Shown piece by piece: positions 6,621-14,642 of a DNA stretch of 35,511 nucleotides. The DNA is from Treponema sp. GTDB lineage: Bacteria > Spirochaetota > Spirochaetia > Treponematales > Breznakiellaceae. The notes below the pieces were generated by a model that worked only from the letters and a program-made list of their open reading frames with translations, ran no database searches and had not been told where the DNA came from. The stretch lies in the NCBI GenBank assembly GCA_031286095.1, contig JAITUY010000058.1, positions 1 through 35,511 on the forward strand. The letters run 5' to 3'. The first letter of the stretch is position 1. Every line of letters begins with the position of its first letter. The position numbers were made by a program, and so were the translations under genes.

Positions 6621-8819
6621 ATGAAAATTAGGGTTAAATTGAGCGTTTTAATGATAGCCATTGTAATGGTTGTAGCAGGCGGTCTCGCGACTATTTTACT
6701 GCGGCAGGCATCCAATATAAGCCTAAACCTCAGTAAACGAAGCACTATGTATCTTACACGTCAGCGCGCCCAATACTGGAGCGGACGGATGAACAGGTAT
6801 ATAGAGGTGTTACGTACGATGGCTAATGTAATGGAGGATTATGAAAATGTAGCGAAAAATACACGGCGCGGCCAATATGAAGAAATGATGCAGTCTGTTT
6901 TTATTGAACAGCCCGATTTTGTCCGTATGTTTACCGTCTGGAGACCAAACGCCATTGACGGCATGGACGCTCTTAATATAGGCAGGACAGGTTCAACCGA
7001 AACAGGACAATTTGCCTATGCTCTGACAAGAGAAAACGGCAAGACGCAGGCTATAACCTGCATCGTTATTCCGTCTGTTATGGAGCATATTAACGGTCCT
7101 AATGCGCTTAAAGATGACGTGAGCCAGCCCTCCGTGGTTAATTTAGCCGGGAAGGACACTTATATAATCAAAATTATAATTCCGGTAATAAATAAACGTA
7201 CCAACGAAGTAGTCGGGGCTGTAGGCTGTCAGTTGAATATAGATTTAATACAGCCGATACTGGACGCTACTATCGAAAAATCAGAAGAAATCTCCTTAAT
7301 GTCCATTTATTCCAGCAACGGGTTTATTTTGGGATGTTTCAAACCAGAACGCATAGGGAAAATGCTGGTTGACGTGGAAGCGCATTTCGGTAGCTATTCG
7401 ACAGCCGCTTTCGACGCCGTTAAAGCCGGGGAAGAATATGAGTGTTTTAATTATTCTCCCGCGCTTAATACAAATATACAAATTGCCATGGTTCCTGTTC
7501 CCATAGGGGATTCAGACACAACATGGTCGATAATGATCGGCTCAACAGAAGAGTACATCATGAGAGATGTCAAAGCGATGACCAAATTTACCATTATTCT
7601 GGCGCTGATAGCCATTACAGCGGCTTCTGTCATTGTGTATTTTGTTATATACAAAACTACTAAACCAATCGTTAACGTAACAGATACTCTCAGGGACATT
7701 GCCGAAGGCGAAGGAGACCTGACCAAGAAAATCGCAGTTAATTCCAAAGACGAAGTGGGCGACCTTGCCAAGTACTTCAACGAAACGCTTGAGAAGATAA
7801 AAAAACTCATCATAACCATCAAAAAAGAAGCGGACGGTTTATCCAATATCGGCAATGATCTTGCCAGCAACATGACCGAAACTGCCGCCGCGGTTAACCA
7901 GATTACCGCCAACATTCAGAGCATCAAGGGGCGCGTCATTAACCAGAGCGCCAGCGTTACACAAACCAACGCCACTATGGAACAGGTTATCACCAACATC
8001 AACAAACTTAACGACCATGTAGAAAATCAGAGCGCCAACATTAGTCAGGCGTCATCTGCGATTGAGGAAATGGTAGCAAATATTAATTCGGTAACCAAAA
8101 CGCTGGTTAGTAACGCGAGCAACGTAAAAACACTGGAAAAAGCATCGGAAATCGGCCGCAAAGGTATACAGGAAGTAGCGGAAAACATTCAGGAAATAGC
8201 ACATGAATCCGAAGCGCTTTTAAAGATTAACTCGGTAATGAAAAACATCGCCAGCCAGACAAATCTGCTTTCGATGAACGCGGCGATAGAAGCCGCACAC
8301 GCAGGGATCGCGGGCAAAGGCTTTGCCGTAGTCGCCGATGAAATCCGTAAACTTGCGGAAAGCTCAGGCGAGCAGTCAAAAATTATCGGCGATACCCTGA
8401 AAACAATAAAAGATTCAATCGACAACATATTAATATCTACGGAAAACGTGATTAACAAGTTTGAAGCGATTGACTCAGGCGTTAAGACTGTGGTGGAGCA
8501 AGAGGATAATATCCGTAACGCGATGGAAGAACAGGGTCAGGGGAGCAAACAAGTTCTTGAGGGCGTAGTTAATGTTAACGAAATTACCAGGCAGGTAAAA
8601 AGCGGTAGCGTGGAAATGCTTGAAGGTAGCAAGGAAGTGATAAATGAAAGCCACAACCTTGAAATTGTTACACAGGAAATAACCGGTGGCATGAACGAAA
8701 TGGCTTCAGGCGCGGAGCAGGTTAACATTGCTGTAAACAATATTAATGAGATGACCAATAAAAACCGCGAAAGAATTAGAAATTTAATGCAGGAGGTATC
8801 GCGCTTTAAGGTAGCGTGA
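6621..8819 (+). CDS. Methyl-accepting chemotaxis protein with periplasmic Cache sensor
   Basis: A 732-residue transmembrane chemoreceptor. TM1 is at about 7-27, a double-Cache-like periplasmic sensor at about 30-315, TM2 at about 320-345 (ending VIYKTTKPI), HAMP at about 345-400 ([20 protein letters not shown]), and then a long coiled-coil cytoplasmic rod. The hairpin tip that contacts CheA/CheW is recognisable near 540-582 ([18 protein letters not shown] and [13 protein letters not shown]). The C-terminus SRFKVA has no CheR/CheB-tethering pentapeptide. It senses an unknown small molecule outside the membrane and controls CheA, linking to the flagellar switch genes on the minus strand. The start is supported by a strong AAGGGGGA site. 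Confidence 0.93.
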   Translation: MKIRVKLSVLMIAIVMVVAGGLATILLRQASNISLNLSKRSTMYLTRQRAQYWSGRMNRYIEVLRTMANVMEDYENVAKNTRRGQYEEMMQSVFIEQPDFVRMFTVWRPNAIDGMDALNIGRTGSTETGQFAYALTRENGKTQAITCIVIPSVMEHINGPNALKDDVSQPSVVNLAGKDTYIIKIIIPVINKRTNEVVGAVGCQLNIDLIQPILDATIEKSEEISLMSIYSSNGFILGCFKPERIGKMLVDVEAHFGSYSTAAFDAVKAGEEYECFNYSPALNTNIQIAMVPVPIGDSDTTWSIMIGSTEEYIMRDVKAMTKFTIILALIAITAASVIVYFVIYKTTKPIVNVTDTLRDIAEGEGDLTKKIAVNSKDEVGDLAKYFNETLEKIKKLIITIKKEADGLSNIGNDLASNMTETAAAVNQITANIQSIKGRVINQSASVTQTNATMEQVITNINKLNDHVENQSANISQASSAIEEMVANINSVTKTLVSNASNVKTLEKASEIGRKGIQEVAENIQEIAHESEALLKINSVMKNIASQTNLLSMNAAIEAAHAGIAGKGFAVVADEIRKLAESSGEQSKIIGDTLKTIKDSIDNILISTENVINKFEAIDSGVKTVVEQEDNIRNAMEEQGQGSKQVLEGVVNVNEITRQVKSGSVEMLEGSKEVINESHNLEIVTQEITGGMNEMASGAEQVNIAVNNINEMTNKNRERIRNLMQEVSRFKVA

Positions 8820-8847
8820 TTAAAAATAATTGCGCGTTTTTCATCTT

Positions 8848-8913
8848 TGCCTGACTGCTTCTTACGAAAGTTGCTTTTTCAAAAGCTTGCTTCCGTAAAA
8901 AAGCAGTCAGGCA
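8848..8913. repeat. Long near-perfect hairpin between chemoreceptor and kinase genes
   Basis: TGCCTGACTGCTT...TTACG pairs with CGTAA...AAGCAGTCAGGCA, giving a stem of about 18 bp with one mismatch. The loop itself can form a GCTTTT/AAAAGC stem. No T-run follows the hairpin, so it is not a canonical terminator. It could be an mRNA processing or attenuating structure between two cotranscribed genes, or a protein-binding inverted repeat. Confidence 0.75.
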
Positions 8914-8942
8914 TACTGTTTAACAAAACAGAGGGGAAAGTT

Positions 8943-11525
8943 ATGTTTGTTAAAACATCTAAAAAATTTTTTAAACGCCCATTGTACATACAGTTGCTTT
9001 TTACCTTTTTTGCGTTTTTGTCGTTGAATTTATTAACATATATTTTTGTAAGTAACCTTATATACAAAAATTTATCCCGTAACGCCGAAAGCGTATTGCT
9101 TATAGTACAGACGCAAATCGAGAACGACCTGAATAATCCCAAAACGTATTTAGCGGGTTTTTCACGGACAGTAAGAGCCGTAATAATGCGCGGGAACGGC
9201 AAACAACTGCTAAAGGAATATTTTTCCGACTTGTCCAACCATTTGCTTTTAACCAAGGACCTTTCAGGTTTTGACAAACTTTTCGGGTATTTTATAACCG
9301 AACCGGATGGGAATGTCTTTATTCAAGGTTTCGAACCGGATATACCAATGGACATTAATTTTACAGACCGCCGGTGGTATAAAAACGCAATAGCAGGCAA
9401 CGGCAGTATAGCGGAGACCATAGCGTACCATGAAATTTATTCCGGTGAGAATATTCTTTTTTATTCAATCTGTATTTATGATGATGACGGAAATTATCTT
9501 GGCGTAATTTGCATGAGCTTAAACATCGGCGTTATCGGAGAACGTGTTGTAAAAACGACCATAGGCCGCAATGGCTGGGGTATGTTGATAAGTAACGATT
9601 TAATTGTGCTCGCTCATAAAAATGAACATTTTGTGGGCATAGATGCAAGAAACCCGGCGTTTCCCGCTTCAATCTTTACGCCTCAAATGATAAGAAAAGA
9701 AAATACAGCCAAAGGTTCTATGATAAGTTTCCTGGGAGAAAAATCATTAACTTTTTTCCGCAGACTTTCAAACGGCTGGTACTTGGGGCTGACAACGCCG
9801 GAAAAACCATATTACCGCAGTCTAACAACATTGGCGTATATATTGGGCATACTTGGAGTTTTTTTTGCCGGAATCCTCATGATAATCTTAATCAAAATTG
9901 ACACCGCAAAAAACAAATCGGATATGGAGAGCAAGCATAAAAGCGCGTTTCTCGCCAACATGAGCCATGAAATAAGAACGCCCATGAACGCAATAATCGG
10001 CATGATTACAATAGGCAAATCCGCTGTTGACACGGAACGTAAAAATTACTGTTTTGAGAAAATACAAGAAGCTTCTAATCACCTGCTGGGCGTTATTAAC
10101 GATATTCTGGATATGTCAAAAATAGAAGCCAACAAATTTGAACTTGCTCCAGTGGAATTTGAATTTGAGAAAATGCTACACCGGACGGTAGATGTGATCA
10201 ACTTCCGCATAGAAGAAAAACATCAAAAATTAACTGTGTATATAGACAGTTCCATTCCCCGCACATTGGTAGGCGACGATCAGCGGATAACTCAGGTTAT
10301 CACCAACCTGTTTGGAAACGCGGTTAAATTCACTCCCGAACATGGCGCTATCAGCCTTACAGCGCGTCTTCTTGAAAGAACGAACAGTTTATGTACCTTG
10401 CAAATTTCGGTAAGCGACACCGGAATCGGCATAAGCGAGGAACAAAAAACGAAAATTTTTCAGTCTTTTGAACAGGCAGAATCCAGTACAACCCGCAAAT
10501 ACGGCGGCACTGGACTGGGGCTTTCTATTTCCAAAAGAATAGTGGAAATGATGGGCGGACGTATATGGGTTGAATCAGAACCCGGAAAAGGTTCTACATT
10601 TACTTTTACGATTAAGTTAACGTGCGGCGCTGAAGAAAGACAAAAACGTCTGTTAAACGTCAATTTAAAGAAAGTACGTATTATGGTGGTAGATGACGAT
10701 CAGGATATTTTAACATACTTCTCCGATATAGCGCAAGGCTTCGGTTTGTCATGCGAGACCGCCAAAAGCGGGAAAAAAGCGCTTGAACTTATAAAACAAA
10801 AAGGCGGCTATCATATTTATTTTTTAGACTGGAAAATACCAGACATAGACGGTATACAGCTTGCGCGTGAAATAAAGACCCATTCGGCTGAAAAGACCGT
10901 TGTTATAATGATTTCCGCCAGCGAATGGAACGTGATTGCAGATGAAGCTAAATCCGCCGGCGTTGATAAATTCCTTTCCAAACCGTTATTTCCTTCCTCT
11001 ATTGCGGAAGTGATCAATGAATGTCTGGGCGCTGATAATCTGCAAGCGAAAAAATTGAAAGCTCCGGACATTTCCGGCATCTTTACCGGGCGGCGCATAC
11101 TGCTGGCGGAAGATGTGGAAATTAACCGCGAAATTGTAAAAACTCTGCTTGACCCCACACAACTTAAGATAGATTTCGCTGAGAATGGAGCGGAAGCCGT
11201 CCGTATGTTTACAGAAACTCCTCTTAAATACGACATGATTTTCATGGACATACAAATGCCCATAATGGACGGCTATCTGGCAACAAACCACATTCGCGCT
11301 GTCGAGGAGGAACTGCGCAATGTTGGCACTGGTCTTCTAGAAGGGAAAACCAGAAAATACGCCAGAAACCTGATGACGCAAATTCCTATTATAGCCATGA
11401 CAGCTAACGTATTTAAGGAAGATGTTGAAAAATGCCTCGCATCGGGAATGAACGGTCATGTGGGCAAGCCGCTGGATATTGACGAAGTTATCAGCAAATT
11501 ACGTTTGCATTTGAATACAAATTGA
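8943..11525 (+). CDS. Hybrid sensor histidine kinase with periplasmic sensor and two receiver domains
   Basis: 860 residues from the ATG at 8943, which has AGAGGGGAAAG upstream. The longer TTG start in the track (8847) would begin inside the hairpin and is rejected. TM1 is at about 14-40, an extracytoplasmic Cache-like sensor at about 41-290 and TM2 at about 293-319. HisKA ([18 protein letters not shown]) has the phosphorylated H342. HATPase_c has an N-box near FGNAVKF, DTGIGI and GGTGLGLSI. Receiver 1 ([18 protein letters not shown]) has acceptor D629, and receiver 2 ([22 protein letters not shown]) has acceptor D769. Receiver 2 carries a basic insertion of about 20 residues before its MTAN segment. 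No DNA-binding output or HPt is present, so signals must leave through another protein. Confidence 0.93.
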   Translation: MFVKTSKKFFKRPLYIQLLFTFFAFLSLNLLTYIFVSNLIYKNLSRNAESVLLIVQTQIENDLNNPKTYLAGFSRTVRAVIMRGNGKQLLKEYFSDLSNHLLLTKDLSGFDKLFGYFITEPDGNVFIQGFEPDIPMDINFTDRRWYKNAIAGNGSIAETIAYHEIYSGENILFYSICIYDDDGNYLGVICMSLNIGVIGERVVKTTIGRNGWGMLISNDLIVLAHKNEHFVGIDARNPAFPASIFTPQMIRKENTAKGSMISFLGEKSLTFFRRLSNGWYLGLTTPEKPYYRSLTTLAYILGILGVFFAGILMIILIKIDTAKNKSDMESKHKSAFLANMSHEIRTPMNAIIGMITIGKSAVDTERKNYCFEKIQEASNHLLGVINDILDMSKIEANKFELAPVEFEFEKMLHRTVDVINFRIEEKHQKLTVYIDSSIPRTLVGDDQRITQVITNLFGNAVKFTPEHGAISLTARLLERTNSLCTLQISVSDTGIGISEEQKTKIFQSFEQAESSTTRKYGGTGLGLSISKRIVEMMGGRIWVESEPGKGSTFTFTIKLTCGAEERQKRLLNVNLKKVRIMVVDDDQDILTYFSDIAQGFGLSCETAKSGKKALELIKQKGGYHIYFLDWKIPDIDGIQLAREIKTHSAEKTVVIMISASEWNVIADEAKSAGVDKFLSKPLFPSSIAEVINECLGADNLQAKKLKAPDISGIFTGRRILLAEDVEINREIVKTLLDPTQLKIDFAENGAEAVRMFTETPLKYDMIFMDIQMPIMDGYLATNHIRAVEEELRNVGTGLLEGKTRKYARNLMTQIPIIAMTANVFKEDVEKCLASGMNGHVGKPLDIDEVISKLRLHLNTN

Positions 11526-11541
11526 CAATGCTTGTTCAATA

Positions 11542-11688
11542 GAGTTGTTCTGGAGCTTCAGTTTTCCGAACAACTACCAATAAAAAAGTATTTTTTTCGG
11601 GCTAAAGCTTGCTTTAGCCCGAAAAAAATGCGGGACTTGTGAGACAGCCAACTCGAACCGAAGGTTCGCAGTTGTCGAACAAGTCCAA
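11542..11688 (-). repeat. Three-hairpin dispersed repeat, copy 5 (subfamily II)
   Basis: The order is module 3, the TACCAATAAAAAAGT joint, a perfect middle hairpin, then module 1 with the expanded loop containing CGAACC/GGTTCG. The left flank is CAATA and the right flank is CAATA, consistent with insertion at a TA-containing target. Confidence 0.9.
11591..11628. terminator. Bidirectional intrinsic terminator inside repeat copy 5
   Basis: Seven T, an 11-bp perfect stem CGGGCTAAAGC/GCTTTAGCCCG with a 2-base loop, and seven A. It has the form of an intrinsic terminator on both strands. It lies between the plus-strand kinase gene and the minus-strand outer-membrane protein gene, where a shared terminator is needed. 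Confidence 0.75.
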
Positions 11689-11942
11689 TAACTGCATAAC
11701 TTCGGTATGCTCACTGACTTCTAGTTAATGTCTTATCGTTATCTGCGTTATATTGTTAATTTGTAAGTTATATTTTTTCTGTTCGTACTGGTTTGTGGTA
11801 AAAGAATCTTTTTAGATACCTCCGGCCATGCATTTTTTCATCTGACACTTAATCAAGCGATCAGACTACAAAAATGCGGTTTTACAGTGAAGGTTGCAAG
11901 CAAAATTGATTAACAAAACACTGGTGCGGCTGTCTTTTTGCG
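11689..11942. other. Intergenic region with decayed repeat material
   Basis: No reading frame is supported. Bases 11831-11880 contain ATGCATTTTT...CAAAAATGC arms that look like a decayed middle module of the dispersed repeat. TTCTGTTCGTACTGG and TTTGTGGTAAAA at about 11780-11806 recur in inverted form at 29595-29632, pointing to a shared extinct element. Confidence 0.4.
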
Positions 11943-12605
11943 TTAAAATTTATATCCAAGGGCAAGTTTTATATCAAGCCCGTGTCCAAAAAGTTTTTCA
12001 ACATCAGCGCCGAGTTCATGGTAATAATCAGCCATATCATCTTCAAATACATTTGAAAGTCTAAGACCGTATAATGCTTCCAGACGCAAATAAATTTTAT
12101 TTGAAATTGAATAATCTACCCCACCGCCCAGCTTAAACCATAACGCGCTAAGATCATTTGCACCGCTTTCTTTTTTCCCGCCAATTTCTGCAACATATAT
12201 AGTCCGCATATAAAAGCCCAAAAGCGGAAACACTGTAAAATGACTGCCTATCTTAAAAGGAAATTTTCCATAAACGCCGGCATCAGACCCGAAACAAGAC
12301 ACCTTGTCCTTTGCCGTTCCTGATCCAAGAGCATAATATTCCCATTCGCTTTTAATTACAAAAAAACTAATATCCACTTCCATGAAAATCATATCAAAAA
12401 ACAAAAAACCTCCTCCTCCCAAATAAGGAGTTTTCAAGGAATTGATTTCAATTCCCACAAGCGACGCTGATACGCCTCCGCCAAAGTCATTTGTAAAAAA
12501 TCCGCCTAACCCAAAACTAAAATTTAATTCATCTTCAGAATCAGCAAAAGCGTTCCAAACAACAAAAACCGCCAAAACAAGGACGAATAAACTTTTTCTT
12601 TTCAT
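11943..12605 (-). CDS. Small outer-membrane beta-barrel protein
   Basis: 220 residues with a clear Sec signal peptide (MKRKSLFVLVLAVFVVWNAFADS, cleavage after the Ala of AFA). The mature part alternates hydrophobic and polar residues with Gly/Tyr-rich turns (FSFGLGGFF, GVDYSISNKIYLRLEALYG) and ends in LALGYKF, with a terminal aromatic as in beta-barrel proteins. The size suits an eight- to ten-stranded barrel, like the hypothetical porin-like proteins common in treponemes. Function is unknown. AAGGAG lies 6 bases upstream of the ATG. Decayed copy 6 of the dispersed repeat lies immediately upstream, so the promoter must be within or beyond it. Confidence 0.75.
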   Translation of the reverse strand: MKRKSLFVLVLAVFVVWNAFADSEDELNFSFGLGGFFTNDFGGGVSASLVGIEINSLKTPYLGGGGFLFFDMIFMEVDISFFVIKSEWEYYALGSGTAKDKVSCFGSDAGVYGKFPFKIGSHFTVFPLLGFYMRTIYVAEIGGKKESGANDLSALWFKLGGGVDYSISNKIYLRLEALYGLRLSNVFEDDMADYYHELGADVEKLFGHGLDIKLALGYKF

Positions 12606-12631
12606 TTTATTTCTCCTTTATACATAAATAT

Positions 12632-12746
12632 TAGACTTCTTCGACACTGAACATTTGGTTCGAGTTGGCTGGTTTCATTGTGGTGTCCAAGAAGCCGGTT
12701 GCTTTTCGGACACCATTTTTCTGAAACCAAAATTTCCGAACAACTA
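12632..12746 (+). repeat. Dispersed hairpin repeat, copy 6 (degenerate)
   Basis: Recognisable pieces are GACTTCTTCGACACTGAACATTTGGTTCGAGTTGG (module 1 with expanded loop), a GGTGTCC...GGACACC middle stem, and TTTCTGAAACCAAAATTTCCGAACAACT (module 3). It is an old or mutated subfamily II copy just upstream of the outer-membrane protein gene. Confidence 0.65.
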
Positions 12747-12921
12747 TATATTAATTAAAAACCATAGGTAAAAAAAAGCAAGCCGTTTTTAAATTAAAAA
12801 GCAAAAGACGCAAATCCAGTCCTATAAAATCACTTTTTACACTATTTTTTCCAATATTCAACCAAAACCTGAATGATGACCACCACCACAAATCCCTCTT
12901 AAAAACACTTCCCCGATGGCG

Positions 12922-12955
12922 ATGTCCGAAAAGTTTGAAAAACTTGTTCGGACAC
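12922..12955. repeat. 34-bp palindromic repeat, copy a
   Basis: TGTCCGAAAAGTTT and AAACTTGTTCGGACA form a hairpin around GAA. A near-identical element occurs at 29357-29390 (GTGTCAGAAAAGTTTG...). The shared core AAAAGTTTGAAAAACTTGTTC is unrelated to the three modules of the larger repeat except for the TTGTTCGG string. Confidence 0.7.
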
Positions 12956-12966
12956 CTTATATAATA

Positions 12967-13086
12967 GAGTTGTTCGGAAACTTCAGTTTTTGAACAACTT
13001 CATATAAAAAACGCGGTTTTGTAAGGCTTTGCCTGAAAAACCGCAAGACTTGTTCGACAACCAACCGGGTTGTCGAACAAGTCCAA
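12967..13086 (-). repeat. Three-hairpin dispersed repeat, copy 7 (subfamily I, short middle)
   Basis: Order is module 3, a GCGGTTTT...AAAACCGC middle with only the AGGCTTTGCCT mini-stem, then a fully symmetric module 1. Flanks read AATA on both sides. It lies between the outer-membrane protein gene and the AT-rich lipoprotein gene. Confidence 0.9.
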
Positions 13087-13136
13087 TATCTTTTATTCAT
13101 GACACATATTTAGTTTATAATATTAATAAAAATACA

Positions 13137-13499
13137 TTAAAATAATATTAATTTACTATAATTATTAACAACCCATGAATAAAATTCCTCTACTAGATCG
13201 GTTTGATTATAATAATACACTAATTGATTCATTTTATTACTAATTTCAATCATATAATCATTATATTTTTCATAATCATTTCCAACTACAACTAATAGAC
13301 CATATAATTTTAAATAAGGCATACCTGAAACCTCTATTGAAACATAATCTCTTACTTTATTATATCCCTCTTTTGTAACATTTTTTGGAACTGAATTACA
13401 CCCAATAAATAATGTCATTAAGGATAATAAAACAAGTCCATTTAATATATGCCAAAATTTAATTATTTTACTATATTTTATTTGAATAAATTTACCCAT
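13137..13499 (-). CDS. Small AT-rich lipoprotein of unknown function
   Basis: 120 residues with an N-terminal hydrophobic segment and a lipobox-like TLFIGC giving a lipidated cysteine at C34. The remainder is rich in Tyr/Asn and contains YNKVRDYVSIEVSG and YNDYMIEISNKMNQLVYYY. No family is recognised. The AT content is much higher than in the housekeeping genes, as for the other accessory fragments here. It lies downstream (minus strand) of attC-like site C, so it could be a second cassette gene. No clear ribosome-binding site is present before the ATG at 13499. Confidence 0.5.
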   Translation of the reverse strand: MGKFIQIKYSKIIKFWHILNGLVLLSLMTLFIGCNSVPKNVTKEGYNKVRDYVSIEVSGMPYLKLYGLLVVVGNDYEKYNDYMIEISNKMNQLVYYYNQTDLVEEFYSWVVNNYSKLILF

Positions 13500-13570
13500 A
13501 ATACATTTATATTATGATATTTCCATTTTTTTGTCAATAATGTATTATTTGATATTTATAAATAATTTCA

Positions 13571-13745
13571 GCCCGTATTGCGTATAACGTTATAGCTGTA
13601 TACGAGATTTTGGGTATCCGTATAAGCAAAAGTAAAGGCGTACAATCCATTCTTATGCGTTTGCAGGACGCCCAAAAGCGATGGTTTTTTAACAGCTTCC
13701 TTGTTCAAAAACAGTTCTTCTGCAACCTCGTTATGCAATGCTGGC
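13571..13745 (-). repeat. attC-like palindromic site C
   Basis: On the minus strand the site begins AGCATTGCATAACGAGG (13729-13745) and ends CGTTATACGCAATACG (13573-13589), so the outer boxes are near-complementary as in integron attC sites. About 60 bases from AACGAGGTTGCAG inward are closely similar to 408-475, part of site A. It separates two minus-strand AT-rich genes, the arrangement of a cassette array. Confidence 0.4.
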
Positions 13746-13750
13746 TTTGT

Positions 13751-14164
13751 TTAATTTTCTGTTATATCACAATATTCCAGATAAATATACCTTATATTAT
13801 TTTTTATTTCATGTTTTCTAAATCTTCCAACAATTGTTATTATTGTATTTTCTTTATCAAATTTTAATTCTGGTACTAATGTATTATTTGTAAAATAGCA
13901 AATAATATAATTACCATTTGGTACAAAAAAGCTTATTAAAGAATTATCCACAATTGGCGGATTATCCTTTGGAATCTCTATATTATCAATAACTCCAGTG
14001 ATTTGTACTATTTTTCCTTTATAATAATCCTCTGCTTTTGCAATATTAGTAATAAAATCTTTAACTAAATTATCTACAGTTGTTTTTATTTGTCCATTAT
14101 TTTCTATAACTTTTGTTATGTTTTTTTTGTATATATCTGCTTTAATAATGGACTTGTTCGACAA
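13751..14164 (-). pseudogene. 5'-truncated tRNA_anti-like OB-fold protein
   Basis: The frame encodes an OB-fold domain of the tRNA_anti-like type: a short helix with AEDYYKGKIVQITGVIDNIE, a middle FFVPNGNYIICYF and a closing TIVGRFRKHEIKN...YLEYCDI. Such proteins usually begin with a signal peptide or lipobox, which is missing here. The frame instead begins inside repeat copy 8 with the repeat-derived residues SNKS. The simplest reading is that the hairpin element inserted in, or recombined with, the 5' part of the gene and removed the natural start. The C-terminus looks natural, ending just before attC-like site C. AT-rich composition suggests an acquired gene. Confidence 0.55.
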
Positions 14165-14268
14165 CCCGGTTGGTTGTCGAACAAGTCTTGCGGTTTTTCA
14201 GGCTAAAGCCTTACAAAACCGCGTTTTTTATATGAAGTTGTTCAGAAACTGAAGTTTCCGAACAACTT
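14148..14268 (+). repeat. Three-hairpin dispersed repeat, copy 8 (subfamily I, short middle)
   Basis: Symmetric module 1, a GCGGTTTTTCAGGCTAAAGCCTTACAAAACCGC middle and an intact module 3. The middle module matches that of copies 7 and 13. It interrupts AT-rich coding sequence on both sides. Confidence 0.92.
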
Positions 14269-14481
14269 CATATAATACAAGTTACCTAATCCATTAATCG
14301 CTGGTAAAATTATTAAAGAAATAAATAACCAAAATATTGGCTTTTTAAAAAATGTTGCTTTGTTTTTATATTCTTTACAAATAATTATATGATTATAGTA
14401 CAATATATTAAAAAAAACAATAATAACAATGACTATAATTATAAATGGCGTTATAGCATCTAAAAAATCTATAACATTCAT
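14242..14481 (-). pseudogene. Small membrane-protein fragment enclosed by two hairpin repeats
   Basis: 79 residues with two hydrophobic segments (IIIVIVIIVFFNILYY and FWLFISLIILPAI) joined by a basic loop. The last residues, KLFGNFSF, are encoded by module 3 of repeat copy 8, so the natural C-terminus has been replaced. Only about 26 bases separate the ATG from repeat copy 9 on the other side, and no ribosome-binding site is evident. The fragment is probably the remains of an acquired two-helix membrane protein. No family is recognised. Confidence 0.4.
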
Positions 14482-14507
14482 AGCCGTTTATACTATATAT
14501 AGTAATA

Positions 14508-14613
14508 GATTTGTTCGGAAACTTCAGTTCTCCGAACAAATACCAATAAAAAAGTATTTTTGCAGAAATGCAGGACCTGTAAGACAACCAACCGGGTTGT
14601 CGAACAAGTCCAA
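14508..14613 (-). repeat. Three-hairpin dispersed repeat, copy 9 (chimera of subfamilies I and II)
   Basis: The module 3 end and the ATACCAATAAAAAAGTATTTTTGCAG middle are of subfamily II, while module 1 has the simple CCAACCGGGTTG loop of subfamily I. It is flanked by AATA on both sides. This mixed structure suggests recombination between copies. Confidence 0.85.
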
Positions 14614-14642
14614 TAATTTTTTCAAGGTCAATATCGCTTAAC

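Noticed and set aside
8847-8942. Upstream extension of the hybrid kinase in the ORF track
   Set aside because: It would start with TTG inside the long hairpin. The ATG at 8943 has a strong AGAGGGGAAAG site and a normal signal-anchor N-terminus.
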